DNA of 64,000 bases. Source: Paenimyroides ummariense. GTDB taxonomy: Bacteria > Bacteroidota > Bacteroidia > Flavobacteriales > Flavobacteriaceae. The notes beneath the pieces are model-generated. The model worked only from the letters and a program-made list of their open reading frames with translations, was not told the DNA's origin and searched no databases. Positions 8,213 to 17,882 of the stretch are shown in pieces. How positions within the stretch are numbered: the stretch's first letter is position 1; the number at the start of each line of letters is the position of its first letter. The stretch is from assembly GCF_900115115.1 (NCBI RefSeq), contig NZ_FOVI01000010.1, positions 62,001 to 126,000 of the forward strand. The letters are read 5' to 3'. The position numbers and the translations under genes are program-made.

Positions 8213-11200
8213 ATGAGATCAAAGTTTACTTGGATTTTAACTCTGTTCTTCGGTTTAATGGTGCAGGTAGGTTTTGCCCAAAAACCCGTTACAGGAGTTG
8301 TAAAGACACAAGACGGTGACCCAATCCCTGGGGCTACGGTTATGCTGGTTGGTACCGATCTAGGTACAGATACAGATGAAGAGGGGAAGTATACGTTAAT
8401 TCTTAAAAAAGGAGATAAGGTACAAGTGACCTTTAGTGGTTTTAAAACTACCACAGTTACTGCTTCTGATTCAGGAGTGTTAAATATTACTTTGGTAGAA
8501 GATATGGATGCTATGCTTGAAGAAATCATAGTAGATACATATCGTACTACATCAAAGCCTAAATCAAATGTTGCTGCTAATACAGTAACATCAAAAACAA
8601 TTGAAGGTCGTCCAAATGCATCTTTCATTCAAACACTACAAGGTCAGGTGCCTGGTTTGAATATTGCTACAGGGTCTGGTCAACCAGGGTCATCAAATAC
8701 AATGGTTCTTTTACGTGGTATTGGATCTATCAATGGTAGTACAGAGCCACTTTATGTGATTGATGGCGTGCCAATGTCTTCTGCGAATTTTAGAAGTATC
8801 AATCAAAATGATATAGAACGTGTTGATGTTTTAAAAGATGCTGGTGCAACTTCTATTTATGGTAATCGTGGAGCAAATGGTGTTATTGTTGTTACTACTA
8901 AACGTGCTTCTTTTGCACAGGATTTACAAATAAAGTATGTTGGGACAACAGGTATAAGTACTCTTCAAAAACATAAGTATAATTTGATGGGCGGACAAGA
9001 ACTTATGCAGTTTGAGAATCAAACTCAAAAAAACAATGTTCGATGGACAGCTGCTCAAATTAGAAATGGAGCCGAAACGGATTGGATGGATTACTTCTTC
9101 AGAGAGGCATTTTCTCAAAATCATACCTTATCTTTTTCAAGCGGTAGTAGTAATTTAAGTCAGTTTACCTCAATTGGTTATACTGCCCATGAAGGTACGT
9201 TGAAGAATACTGATTTAAAGCGTTTTAATTTTAGAAATAATTTAAACGGTAAAAATCAAAATGGTCGTTTAACATATAATACGTCTATTACTGGAAATTA
9301 TTCTAGATCAAATCAGGCAATCAGTTTAGGTACAGGATCAGTAAATTTAAACCCGGCACTATCTGCGTTAAGAGGTGTGCCATATTTCTCTCCTAATGAG
9401 TACGATATTAATGATCCATATGGTTCTATAGTTGGTGTTTACAGTGCTAGTCCTAATAACCAAAATTTGGTTAAGATTGCACCTTTAATGATCATTGACC
9501 AATTAAATTATTTTAAAAATTATTCAGATGAATTAAAATCAATTGTTTCTGGAGGTTTAAATTATGATTTAGGTTCTGGTTTTAGTGTAGGTACAAATTT
9601 AGGTATCGATTATACAGATGTAAAACAAATACAGTTTGATTCTCCATATTCTTTTAACTCAGAGTTATTTAGAGAAGCAAATCAAGAATATGTTGGTTAT
9701 GAAAGAGAGTATAACACAAGAATTGTTTCATTTAATTCTACAAGTAACTTAAAATGGAGTAAGATATTTAATCAAAAACATGAAATTCGTGCTGGTGCTT
9801 ACCTAGAATATTTAAAAGCACATTATACTTTCTCTTCATTTTCTCAAAATGGTTTAGATCCTTATTTTTCAGCACCTGGAGCTGGTACAGGCTGGATTGG
9901 TGATACTGAAGATAATGATCTTTATGTACCAAATATTTCTAAAAACGTAGCAGAGTCAGGATTATTCTCTTACTTTGGAATGGTAGATTATGATTATGAT
10001 TCTAAATACGGTATTGGTTTGACTTTAAGAAGAGATGCTTCATTCCGTTTTTCTGAAGAGAACAGATGGGGAACTTTTTGGTCTGCATCTGCGCGTTGGA
10101 ACATTAATAGAGAAGATTTTATGAAAGATTCCAAAATTAATGAACTTAAGTTGAGAGGATCTTACGGAACTGCAGGTAACCAAGATATTGTTAGTAGTGG
10201 ATTATTCGGAGGTAATTCTTTATTTAGAGAGCAGTATTCTTTAAGTGGTCTTTCTTATAATGATCAACCAACAACATTTATTTCAAATATTCCAAACCCT
10301 AATCTGAGATGGGAAACTATCGAACAAGCAAACGTAGGTATTGATTTTGGTGTATGGAACAGCAGATTCCGTGGTAGTGTAGATGTCTATCAAAAAACAA
10401 CTAAAGATTTATATCAATCACGTCCTATGTCTGCAATTCACGGAGCAAGTTCTATTTCTGATAATATCGGAAGTATGAGAAACCGTGGTGTTGAATTATT
10501 AGTTTCAGGCGACATTGTTAGAAACGAAAATTTAACAATTACATTAAATGCTAATGGTTCGTACAATAAAAACGAATTTGTTGAATTAGCGGGTGCTGAT
10601 GAAAATGGAGTTGTTTGGAATGGTGGTTTAACTGTTATGCAAGAAGGTGGAGCATTTGGTCAGTTCTATTTGGTAGAATATGCCGGAATTAATCCAGATA
10701 ATGGAAACTTATTATTCTTAGATAAAGATGGCAATGCAGTAGAACGTTTTGTTGATGCAGATCGTAAATTTACTGGCAAAAGCTATATACCTAAATACCA
10801 GGGAGGCTTTGGTTTAGATGTGGATTATAAAGGTTGGTTTTTGTCTTCTTCGTTTACTTTTGTAAAAGATGTGTGGAGATTTGATTATGATTACTCTTCA
10901 CTAGTTCATCCAGATAATATTGGTAACTGGAACATGTCTCGTGATATGTACGATTATTGGACACCGACAAACAGAAATGCTTCAATGCCATCTGTAAATG
11001 CTACAAATATGCCTTATCAAAATTTTTCAGATCGCAACATACGTGATGCTTCATACATACGATTAAGATTTGCGACATTAGGGTATAACTTTAAGCAAGA
11101 TGATTTAAGATTTATTGGTTTATCAGGTTTACGCGTATTTGCTCAAGCTGAAAATTTATTTACATGGTCTAAGTGGAAAGGATGGGATGCTGAAAGTAGT

Positions 11201-11269
11201 AGAGGTTCAGATCAATCTCAATACCCTACACCTAAAACCATTTCTTTCGGTGTTGAAGTACAGTTTTAA
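8213..11269 (+). CDS. SusC/RagA family TonB-linked outer membrane transporter
   Basis: 1018 residues. Signal peptide to about residue 23 (VGFAQ). A carboxypeptidase-regulatory-like domain (25-95, GVVKTQDGDPIPGATVML) is typical of SusC proteins. Next comes a TonB plug (about 115-230) with LRGIGSINGSTEPLYVIDG and IYGNRGANGVIVVTTK, then a 22-strand-type barrel ending in the aromatic VEVQF. Such proteins import oligomeric nutrients through the outer membrane, using TonB energy, with a SusD-type lid lipoprotein (next gene, 19 nt downstream). The substrate cannot be read from sequence. The adjacent secreted subtilase, and the lack of any glycosidase nearby, favour peptides. Confidence 0.95.
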   Translation: MRSKFTWILTLFFGLMVQVGFAQKPVTGVVKTQDGDPIPGATVMLVGTDLGTDTDEEGKYTLILKKGDKVQVTFSGFKTTTVTASDSGVLNITLVEDMDAMLEEIIVDTYRTTSKPKSNVAANTVTSKTIEGRPNASFIQTLQGQVPGLNIATGSGQPGSSNTMVLLRGIGSINGSTEPLYVIDGVPMSSANFRSINQNDIERVDVLKDAGATSIYGNRGANGVIVVTTKRASFAQDLQIKYVGTTGISTLQKHKYNLMGGQELMQFENQTQKNNVRWTAAQIRNGAETDWMDYFFREAFSQNHTLSFSSGSSNLSQFTSIGYTAHEGTLKNTDLKRFNFRNNLNGKNQNGRLTYNTSITGNYSRSNQAISLGTGSVNLNPALSALRGVPYFSPNEYDINDPYGSIVGVYSASPNNQNLVKIAPLMIIDQLNYFKNYSDELKSIVSGGLNYDLGSGFSVGTNLGIDYTDVKQIQFDSPYSFNSELFREANQEYVGYEREYNTRIVSFNSTSNLKWSKIFNQKHEIRAGAYLEYLKAHYTFSSFSQNGLDPYFSAPGAGTGWIGDTEDNDLYVPNISKNVAESGLFSYFGMVDYDYDSKYGIGLTLRRDASFRFSEENRWGTFWSASARWNINREDFMKDSKINELKLRGSYGTAGNQDIVSSGLFGGNSLFREQYSLSGLSYNDQPTTFISNIPNPNLRWETIEQANVGIDFGVWNSRFRGSVDVYQKTTKDLYQSRPMSAIHGASSISDNIGSMRNRGVELLVSGDIVRNENLTITLNANGSYNKNEFVELAGADENGVVWNGGLTVMQEGGAFGQFYLVEYAGINPDNGNLLFLDKDGNAVERFVDADRKFTGKSYIPKYQGGFGLDVDYKGWFLSSSFTFVKDVWRFDYDYSSLVHPDNIGNWNMSRDMYDYWTPTNRNASMPSVNATNMPYQNFSDRNIRDASYIRLRFATLGYNFKQDDLRFIGLSGLRVFAQAENLFTWSKWKGWDAESSRGSDQSQYPTPKTISFGVEVQF

Positions 11270-11288
11270 TTTTAAATGAAGTATTACA

Positions 11289-12932
11289 ATGAAAAATAAA
11301 GTATTAATATTATTATTTGCTATTGGGGGGTTAGTTACTTCTTGTAGTGATGCGTATGATATACAGCAAAAAGGGGAGATAAATGATGCTTATGAGGCAT
11401 TTCGTACTCCTCAGGATATTGCGAGAGGGGTCAATGCGATCTACTCTTCAATACCCGCAAATACAGAAATTAATTTAGGATCAATCTTTACCGATGAGGT
11501 TGCTATTGGTTTAGATAATGGTGGTCAGGGATTAATTAGTGGTGAGTATGGCTTTTTTATGGAAGCTGGTAGTAGTTATGCTTCATCATTATGGGGAAGT
11601 TATTACACAATCATTAATAGGATCAATAGGTTAGAAGAAATAGCTGTTAATTTAAAAAAGGAAACACCTGCTTTAAGTGGCGATTTTGACAATGTATTAG
11701 CGGAATTATATGTGTTAAGAGCTTTCGCTCATTATAAGTTATTTGCTTATTTTACGCCTGATTATACAAACGGATCAGGTAAATCGGCTATTATTTTAGA
11801 CCACGTACCTCCGTATGATTATTCTTATTCTTTACCAAGAAATACAGTAAATGAAGTTAAGAAGTTTATTTTAGATGATTTACAAACAGCAAGTACAATT
11901 AGACAAACCGGTTGGGTTGACGGTAGTAATTATGTTAATGCCGCAATGATTGAGGCAATACGAGTTAAATTATATGCCATGACTGGTGATTGGGATAAAG
12001 TTTTAGAACACGGACAGGTAATCATGAACCGCTATAGATTAGCTACTGCTACAGAATACAAAAAATTATTTGCTCGTGTTACTACTACTCAAGGTAATTT
12101 TCAAGAAGTTTATGCAGAACCACCAGCTTTAGCTGAATTAATTTTTAAGTTAAACGTAACTTTAAATACGGGACCTAGTGTAGTTGGTAATTGGTACTCA
12201 ATTAGAGCGCGTGGAGGAGATGGTTCACCTTTTTATGAAATGGGTAGATCACTGTATAATGAATTGGATAAACTTGATCCATCCTTAACAGGAACCGCAT
12301 TTGGAAGTAATAGAAACGACATGCGTTATGAGGTGAATTTGCTTCCTGATCTTGGAACTAATTTTCCTGGAACAAAAGTTCTTGTTAACTATGAATCTGC
12401 AAGTCAGTCAGAGTATAATGCTAATGATATTTTACTTATTGGTAAATATTTAGGAATGGATGGAGCTAACCTTAAAAATAATATTCACATTTTTAGAGTA
12501 GCTGATATTTTGCTGGCAATGGCTGAAGCCAGAGCTGCTAAAGGAGAGCTCTTAGCAGGTACTAGTGACCCGAATGATTTGCTTAATAATTATAATAGTG
12601 TTGAATCTATTTTATATTCAATTCGTTGGAACAGATCTAAAAACACTTCTTCAATTGCTATGCCTTCCATTACTAATCAGCAGTCAGCATTTGCTGCTAT
12701 TTTAAATGAAAGAAGAGTAGAATTAAGTTTTGAAGGGCATCGTTATTTGGATATGAAACGTTTAGGTACTAAAGCAGGTTCTCCTGGTTTTACTAGATAT
12801 TCTAAAGATTGTGCTGTAAACGGAGCTTGTAATTTACCAACAACTAGTTATAAAATGACATTACCTATTCCTGTTGGAGAGATGAATGGTAATAATTCAT
12901 TAACAGCTGATTCACAAAACCCTGGTTATTAA
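11289..12932 (+). CDS. RagB/SusD family nutrient-binding lipoprotein
   Basis: 547 residues with lipobox VTSC (16-19). It has the SusD fold signatures: N-terminal TPR-like helices with VLAELYVLRAFAHYKLFAYF and the C-terminal ERRVELSFEGHRYLDMKRLG. It is the lid of the SusC transporter encoded just upstream and is anchored in the outer leaflet. Same operon (19-nt gap), followed by a strong terminator. The substrate is unknown. Confidence 0.95.
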   Translation: MKNKVLILLFAIGGLVTSCSDAYDIQQKGEINDAYEAFRTPQDIARGVNAIYSSIPANTEINLGSIFTDEVAIGLDNGGQGLISGEYGFFMEAGSSYASSLWGSYYTIINRINRLEEIAVNLKKETPALSGDFDNVLAELYVLRAFAHYKLFAYFTPDYTNGSGKSAIILDHVPPYDYSYSLPRNTVNEVKKFILDDLQTASTIRQTGWVDGSNYVNAAMIEAIRVKLYAMTGDWDKVLEHGQVIMNRYRLATATEYKKLFARVTTTQGNFQEVYAEPPALAELIFKLNVTLNTGPSVVGNWYSIRARGGDGSPFYEMGRSLYNELDKLDPSLTGTAFGSNRNDMRYEVNLLPDLGTNFPGTKVLVNYESASQSEYNANDILLIGKYLGMDGANLKNNIHIFRVADILLAMAEARAAKGELLAGTSDPNDLLNNYNSVESILYSIRWNRSKNTSSIAMPSITNQQSAFAAILNERRVELSFEGHRYLDMKRLGTKAGSPGFTRYSKDCAVNGACNLPTTSYKMTLPIPVGEMNGNNSLTADSQNPGY

Positions 12933-12952
12933 TCAGAAGTTTTAAATAGTTT

Positions 12953-12982
12953 AAAAAGAGATGCGAAAGCATCTCTTTTTTT
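12953..12982 (+). terminator. terminator of the SusC/SusD operon
   Basis: 12-bp perfect stem AAAAAGAGATGC (12953-12964) / GCATCTCTTTTT (12969-12980), GAAA tetraloop, T run. Confidence 0.92.
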
Positions 12983-13011
12983 ATTTGTATAGTATAGTTG
13001 CTAAAAAAATG

Positions 13012-13019
13012 TACTTTTG
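13012..13019 (+). promoter_or_regulatory. -7 box of the porin gene
   Basis: TACTTTTG (TANNTTTG). The transcription start expected near 13026 excludes the longer in-frame start at 12961, which would also overlap the preceding terminator. Confidence 0.5.
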
Positions 13020-13035
13020 TGTAAAATTTGCATCT

Positions 13036-15063
13036 ATGCGTTTTATTTTGGCTTTTGTACTGCTTTTTTCTGTTACTTGTTTTGCACAGGTTAGAAAATC
13101 AGGTCAAAAAATTAAATCGGGAAATACGTTAAATACTAACAGAGTTCGAACAGCTAATTCGGTAGATCGATTTTCATCGGTAAATTTGTCTGATAACGAT
13201 TCTTTAAAGATTAAGAAAATTATTACCAAAGCTGGTGATACGGTTGCGCCTATTTCAGATTATAAAATATTCAATGAGATTAAAGGGGCTTCAGCTTTTG
13301 ATACTATTCTAAATCTTAAAAAGCAATACGCTTTTAATTACCTGCGCGAAGATACTTTTGGAATGCTTCAGTTTAATAACGACGGACAAACATTTCAATC
13401 GTTAGATCCTAATGCTTTGAATGTAAATAATATTATAAATATCGGCTTCAATGCACGTAGATTTTCGTATTTAAATAAAGAAAATGTCAGTTATTATAGT
13501 GTACCAACACCGGCATCAGAATTGTTTTATCGGAGCGTTACTGGTAAAGGACAAAATCTGGATGCGCTAATCACCATGAATACTTCAGAACAATTCAATA
13601 TGTTTTTAGGTTATCGAGGGTTACGTTCGCAAGGGAAGTATGTAAATCAGTTGACATCAAACGGAAATTTTCGAATTGGATCGAGTTTCTTTACAAAGAA
13701 TAAACGTTATCAGTTTAAAAATCATATTACCTTCCAAGATATTTCAAACGAAGAAAATGGTGGATTGGTATTTACAAACAACTTTGAATCTTCTAATGAA
13801 CCTTTTAATAATCGAGAGAATTTAAGAGTTCAGACTGCTGATGCAAAATCGCTGTTTAAAGGTTTACGTGGATATTTCGATCATAGTTTCCAATTCAACA
13901 AATCTGAAAGTAACAAGGCATTATTGCGCCATCAGTTTACGTACGAATATTTTTCCAACGTATATCAACAGGGTAACTCGAAACCGTTTTTAGATCGTGA
14001 ACCGTATTATGGAGAAACTTTTGCATTTGGGATTTACGATAAAGTGCGTCATACTCGTTTGGAAAATTCTTTTGATCTGGCATTCGATTCTAAAGCTATT
14101 GGTTTATTTGCAGTGAGTGCGGGAATCTATAATTTTTCTCACAGATACGAATCTATCGTTTTTGATGAGAATTCAAATAAAATCCCTAATCAGTTAAAAG
14201 ACGATATTATCACGCTTGGCGGATCTTATATGTTGAATAAAGAACATGTGGTTGCAGATGCGTATTTTAAACAGTCTGTTGTGGGTAGATCGCTGACAGA
14301 TTTGAAAATCAATGCAGCTTTCAACTTAAATGAATCATACGGAATTGAAGCTACGTATCAATTAGAAAGCAAAATTCCCGATTACACGTATCAGTTTTTT
14401 CAAAGTGGATATATTGGTTTAAACTGGCTAAACGATTTTTCTAACGAAAAATATAGCACGTTGAATGCCAAGGTTAGTTCGCCGTTTATTAATTTGGAAG
14501 GAACATATCAGTTAATTACAGATAAATTGTATTTCAGTAATAATGCAACGGCGGTTGATGCAAACGGCAGGTTTACCCAGTTATTGGTAACGCCAAAACA
14601 GTACGGTAAGGTGATCAACTATTTTATGGTTAAGGCTCAAAAGGAATTTACTTTTGGCAAATGGGGGCTTGATAATACCATCATGTTTCAACAGGTTGTT
14701 CAAGACGAGAATATTTTGAACGTACCACAGATTGTTACTCGTAATACAGTTTACTTTCAAGATTATGCCTTTAACAAAGCCTTGTTTTTTCAAACGGGTT
14801 TCATCTTTAATTATTTTACAAAATATTACGCAAATGAATACCATCCGGTTTTAGGAGATTTTGTAGTGCAGGATCAAGTTAAAGTAGGAAATTTCCCAAT
14901 GTTCGATTTCTTCTTGAATGTGAAAATTAAAACAGCTCAAATCTATATTAACGTAGATCATTTCAATTCTATGTTAACGGGCTACAATTATTATAACACG
15001 CCAACATATCCTTACCGCGATTTAACATTTAGGTTGGGTATGAAATGGAATTTCTTTAATTAA
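13036..15063 (+). CDS. putative porin (Bacteroidota outer membrane beta-barrel)
   Basis: 675 residues from ATG 13036 (MRFILAFVLLFSVTCFAQ signal peptide). The start was chosen because the in-frame ATG at 12961 lies inside the SusD terminator and upstream of the -7 box at 13012. After a Ser/Lys-rich linker the protein is almost wholly amphipathic beta strand and ends in an aromatic (MKWNFFN). It resembles the Bacteroidota putative porin family (DUF4289-type). It should form a barrel in the outer membrane. No specificity can be deduced. Followed by its own terminator. Confidence 0.8.
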   Translation: MRFILAFVLLFSVTCFAQVRKSGQKIKSGNTLNTNRVRTANSVDRFSSVNLSDNDSLKIKKIITKAGDTVAPISDYKIFNEIKGASAFDTILNLKKQYAFNYLREDTFGMLQFNNDGQTFQSLDPNALNVNNIINIGFNARRFSYLNKENVSYYSVPTPASELFYRSVTGKGQNLDALITMNTSEQFNMFLGYRGLRSQGKYVNQLTSNGNFRIGSSFFTKNKRYQFKNHITFQDISNEENGGLVFTNNFESSNEPFNNRENLRVQTADAKSLFKGLRGYFDHSFQFNKSESNKALLRHQFTYEYFSNVYQQGNSKPFLDREPYYGETFAFGIYDKVRHTRLENSFDLAFDSKAIGLFAVSAGIYNFSHRYESIVFDENSNKIPNQLKDDIITLGGSYMLNKEHVVADAYFKQSVVGRSLTDLKINAAFNLNESYGIEATYQLESKIPDYTYQFFQSGYIGLNWLNDFSNEKYSTLNAKVSSPFINLEGTYQLITDKLYFSNNATAVDANGRFTQLLVTPKQYGKVINYFMVKAQKEFTFGKWGLDNTIMFQQVVQDENILNVPQIVTRNTVYFQDYAFNKALFFQTGFIFNYFTKYYANEYHPVLGDFVVQDQVKVGNFPMFDFFLNVKIKTAQIYINVDHFNSMLTGYNYYNTPTYPYRDLTFRLGMKWNFFN

Positions 15064-15088
15064 AGTTGTAGTAATACAACTTTTTTCT
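15062..15088 (+). terminator. terminator of the porin gene
   Basis: Stem AAAGTTGTA (15062-15070) / TACAACTTT (15075-15083), GTAA tetraloop, T run. Confidence 0.88.
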
Positions 15089-15106
15089 TTTCTAAAAAGC
15101 ATATTG

Positions 15107-15114
15107 TATCTTTG
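15107..15114 (+). promoter_or_regulatory. -7 box of the CBS/CysK gene
   Basis: TATCTTTG, 17 nt before ATG 15131. It lies inside the longer possible ORF that opens at 15104, so the shorter start is preferred. Confidence 0.5.
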
Positions 15115-15130
15115 CATAAATTTATTAGTA

Positions 15131-16492
15131 ATGAACTACGCAAAAAATATATTAGAAACCATTGGGAACACGCCTTTGGTTCAATTGAATAAAATTGTAA
15201 AAGATCTGCCTTGTAAGGTTTTTGCCAAGGTTGAATATTTTAATCCGGGGCATTCTTGTAAAGACCGTATGGCTTTAAAAATGGTGGAAGATGCAGAAGC
15301 AGACGGACGTTTAAAACCAGGCGGAACAATCATAGAAGGAACATCAGGAAACACCGGAATGGGCTTGGCATTGGCGGCTATTGTGAAAGGATATAAATTA
15401 ATCTGTGTGATTACTGACAAACAGTCTAAAGAAAAAATGGATATTCTGCGAGCTGTTGGTGCAAAAGTTGTGGTTTGTCCTACCGATGTGGAACCAACCG
15501 ATCCACGTTCATATTATTCGGTTTCTAAACGTTTGGCTGAAGAAACTCCGAATTCTTGGTACGTTAATCAGTACGATAATCCATCGAACGCAAAAGCAAA
15601 TTACGAACAAACAGGTCCTGAAATCTGGAATCAGACAAATGGTGAAATCACGCATTTTATCGTAGGTGTTGGTACAGGCGGGACTATTTCCGGTGTTGGT
15701 AAATATTTAAAAGAACAAAAACCGGATGTGAAAATTTGGGGAGTTGATACTTATGGATCAGTTTTTAAAAAGTATCATGAAACTGGTATTTTTGATGAAA
15801 ACGAAGTGTATTCGTACGTAACAGAAGGCATCGGTGAAGATATCCTTCCAAAGAATGTTGATTTTTCTGTGATCGATCATTTTACAAAAGTTACCGATAA
15901 AGATGCAGCGGTTTTTTGTAGAAAATTAGCTTTAGAAGAAGGGATTTTTGTAGGAATGTCATCTGGTTCGGCAATTAAAGGATTGTTACAGATGAAAGAT
16001 CAATTGAAGCCGACGGATGTTGTTGTAGTTTTATTTCATGATTCGGGTTCACGTTACATTGGTAAAATTTTTAACGATGATTGGATGCGTGAACGCGGTT
16101 ATTTGGAAGAAGAAATTGTTACAGCCCACGATTTAATCAAAAATCATATCGATAAACCTCTAGTAATTGTTCGTACCGAAGAATTGGCAAGCCACGCCAT
16201 TGATAGAATGCGTAAGTTTAAAATATCGCAAATTCCGGTAATGGATACTACTGGTTTTGTTGGTTCTTTAGAAGATGTGGATCTTTTTAACGCATTTGTG
16301 AACAACAGCAATGTTGCCGATATGCCGATTAAAGATTTAATGCGCAAACCTTATCCAATTGTTTCATTGCAAACCAAGGTTGAAGAAGTTGCCAAGTTGA
16401 TCACAAAAGACGACAACGCTGTTTTGGTTGATTTAGGAAACGGCAAGCATCATATCATTACAAAATACGATATCATTAATAATATCAAATAA
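15131..16492 (+). CDS. cystathionine beta-synthase-type PLP enzyme with CBS pair
   Basis: 453 residues from MNYAKNILETIGNTPLVQLN. A fold-type II PLP domain (1-320) carries the PLP-forming lysine in SCKDRMA (Lys44), the substrate loop EGTSGNTG (69-76) and the phosphate-binding GTGGTISG (181-188). A C-terminal pair of CBS domains (about 335-453) is the layout of cystathionine beta-synthase: serine (or acetylserine) plus homocysteine or sulfide gives cystathionine or cysteine. CBS pairs often bind adenosyl ligands and regulate activity. Whether the enzyme makes cysteine or cystathionine cannot be decided here. Monocistronic. Confidence 0.92.
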   Translation: MNYAKNILETIGNTPLVQLNKIVKDLPCKVFAKVEYFNPGHSCKDRMALKMVEDAEADGRLKPGGTIIEGTSGNTGMGLALAAIVKGYKLICVITDKQSKEKMDILRAVGAKVVVCPTDVEPTDPRSYYSVSKRLAEETPNSWYVNQYDNPSNAKANYEQTGPEIWNQTNGEITHFIVGVGTGGTISGVGKYLKEQKPDVKIWGVDTYGSVFKKYHETGIFDENEVYSYVTEGIGEDILPKNVDFSVIDHFTKVTDKDAAVFCRKLALEEGIFVGMSSGSAIKGLLQMKDQLKPTDVVVVLFHDSGSRYIGKIFNDDWMRERGYLEEEIVTAHDLIKNHIDKPLVIVRTEELASHAIDRMRKFKISQIPVMDTTGFVGSLEDVDLFNAFVNNSNVADMPIKDLMRKPYPIVSLQTKVEEVAKLITKDDNAVLVDLGNGKHHIITKYDIINNIK

Positions 16493-16495
16493 TAT

Positions 16496-16524
16496 AAAGG
16501 AGCAGCGTTAAGTTGCTCCTTTTT
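16496..16524 (+). terminator. intrinsic terminator
   Basis: Stem AAAGGAGCA (16496-16504) / TGCTCCTTT (16514-16522) plus T run, 3 nt after the stop codon of the CBS gene. Confidence 0.88.
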
Positions 16525-16616
16525 CTTTTAGGCTTTTTATCAAAATTTTAAATTGAACCAACTGATAATTAGGAAGTTTTTAAAAAATAATTTATATTTA
16601 TAAAAAGCTTTTTATT

Positions 16617-17882
16617 ATGCGGGAAGATTTTTTACATTATGTGTGGAGGTTCAAAAAGCTTAACAATACTTCACTCAAAACAGTTCAAAATAATGAGGTT
16701 GTTATAAAAGATTTTGGTTTGTATTTAGGAACAGAAGGGCCGGATTTTTTTAACGCACAAGTTTATATCGATGGGCAATTATGGGCAGGAAATGTGGAAA
16801 TGCACATAAATGCTTCCGATTGGTATGCGCATCATCATGAGATCGATCCGGCGTATCAAAACGTAATTCTGCATGTTGTTTGGAATAACGATTTATCGGT
16901 TTTACGATCTAACGGAACCGAAATTCCTACCATTGTTTTAAAAGATTATGTTTCCGAAAATGTTTTTAATGCGTATCATCAGTTCAAGTTAAATCCGCAG
17001 TACATTTTTTGCGAAGATTACATCAAACAGTTTAATTCGTTCGATTGGCTGTTGTGGAAAGAAAAGTTAATGATTGAACGTTTAGAACAGTTTACAAATC
17101 GAATTGTAACAGAACTAAAGCAGACAAATAATAATTGGGAAGAAGCTTTTTATCGTATTTTATTACGAAATTTTGGTTTGAACATTAATGGCGAAGTTTT
17201 TTACCAAGTTTCCAAAAATCTCCCATTGAAAATTATTCGCAAAGAGCAAGCGCATTTGGTACATTTAGAAGCGTTGTTTTTGGGAACTGCTAATATGTTG
17301 CAATCAGATCGTGAAGATTATTATCTTAAAACGCTACAGAAAACGTATAGCTATTTAAAACAGAAATACAACTTAAAGCAAACCGTAAATTCTCCGAGTT
17401 ACCACCAGTTGCGACCAGATAATTTTCCAACAATTCGTTTAATTCAGTTTGCATCGTTCATTTACAACCAACCTTTTTTATTTGATTTGATTCGAAATCC
17501 CGAAAGTGTTTCTCGGAACAATTATTTGTTAGGCGCAACGGTTTCCGATTATTGGCAAACGCATTATGTCTTTGGCAAAGAACATAAAATCCGTAAAAAA
17601 ACAGTTTCACAATCGTTTTACAATTTATTGCTAATAAATACCATTTTGCCTTTTCAATATGTGTATCATCAGCAGTTGGGGAAAGATATCATCGATGAAG
17701 TTTTACAGCATTATCAATCTATCGATTTGGAAAAAAACAGCACCACCGAAATGTTTCAAAAATTACAGGTTCCGGTAAAATCGTCGTTAGATAGTCAATC
17801 GGTTTTATTCTTAAAGAAAAATTATTGCGATTTAAGAAGATGTTTAAATTGTGAAATCGGCATAAAATTAATGAACAGATGA
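16617..17882 (+). CDS. DUF2851 family protein
   Basis: 421 residues, soluble, no signal peptide. It has the recognisable DUF2851 start (MREDFLHYVWRFKKL) and core GTEGPDFFNAQVYIDGQLWAGNVEMHI. The family is widespread in Bacteroidota and has no known function. The C-terminus holds clustered cysteines (NYCDLRRCLNCEIG). The stop overlaps the start of the next gene (ATGA), so the two are translationally coupled. In other flavobacteria I recall the same neighbour, a helix-hairpin-helix protein. A TATATTTA near 16593 is a possible variant -7 box. Confidence 0.85.
   Translation: MREDFLHYVWRFKKLNNTSLKTVQNNEVVIKDFGLYLGTEGPDFFNAQVYIDGQLWAGNVEMHINASDWYAHHHEIDPAYQNVILHVVWNNDLSVLRSNGTEIPTIVLKDYVSENVFNAYHQFKLNPQYIFCEDYIKQFNSFDWLLWKEKLMIERLEQFTNRIVTELKQTNNNWEEAFYRILLRNFGLNINGEVFYQVSKNLPLKIIRKEQAHLVHLEALFLGTANMLQSDREDYYLKTLQKTYSYLKQKYNLKQTVNSPSYHQLRPDNFPTIRLIQFASFIYNQPFLFDLIRNPESVSRNNYLLGATVSDYWQTHYVFGKEHKIRKKTVSQSFYNLLLINTILPFQYVYHQQLGKDIIDEVLQHYQSIDLEKNSTTEMFQKLQVPVKSSLDSQSVLFLKKNYCDLRRCLNCEIGIKLMNR

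Noticed and set aside
12961-13035. Longer N-terminus of the porin gene
   Set aside because: The ATG at 12961 is within the SusD terminator hairpin and upstream of the -7 box; the signal peptide begins properly at 13036.
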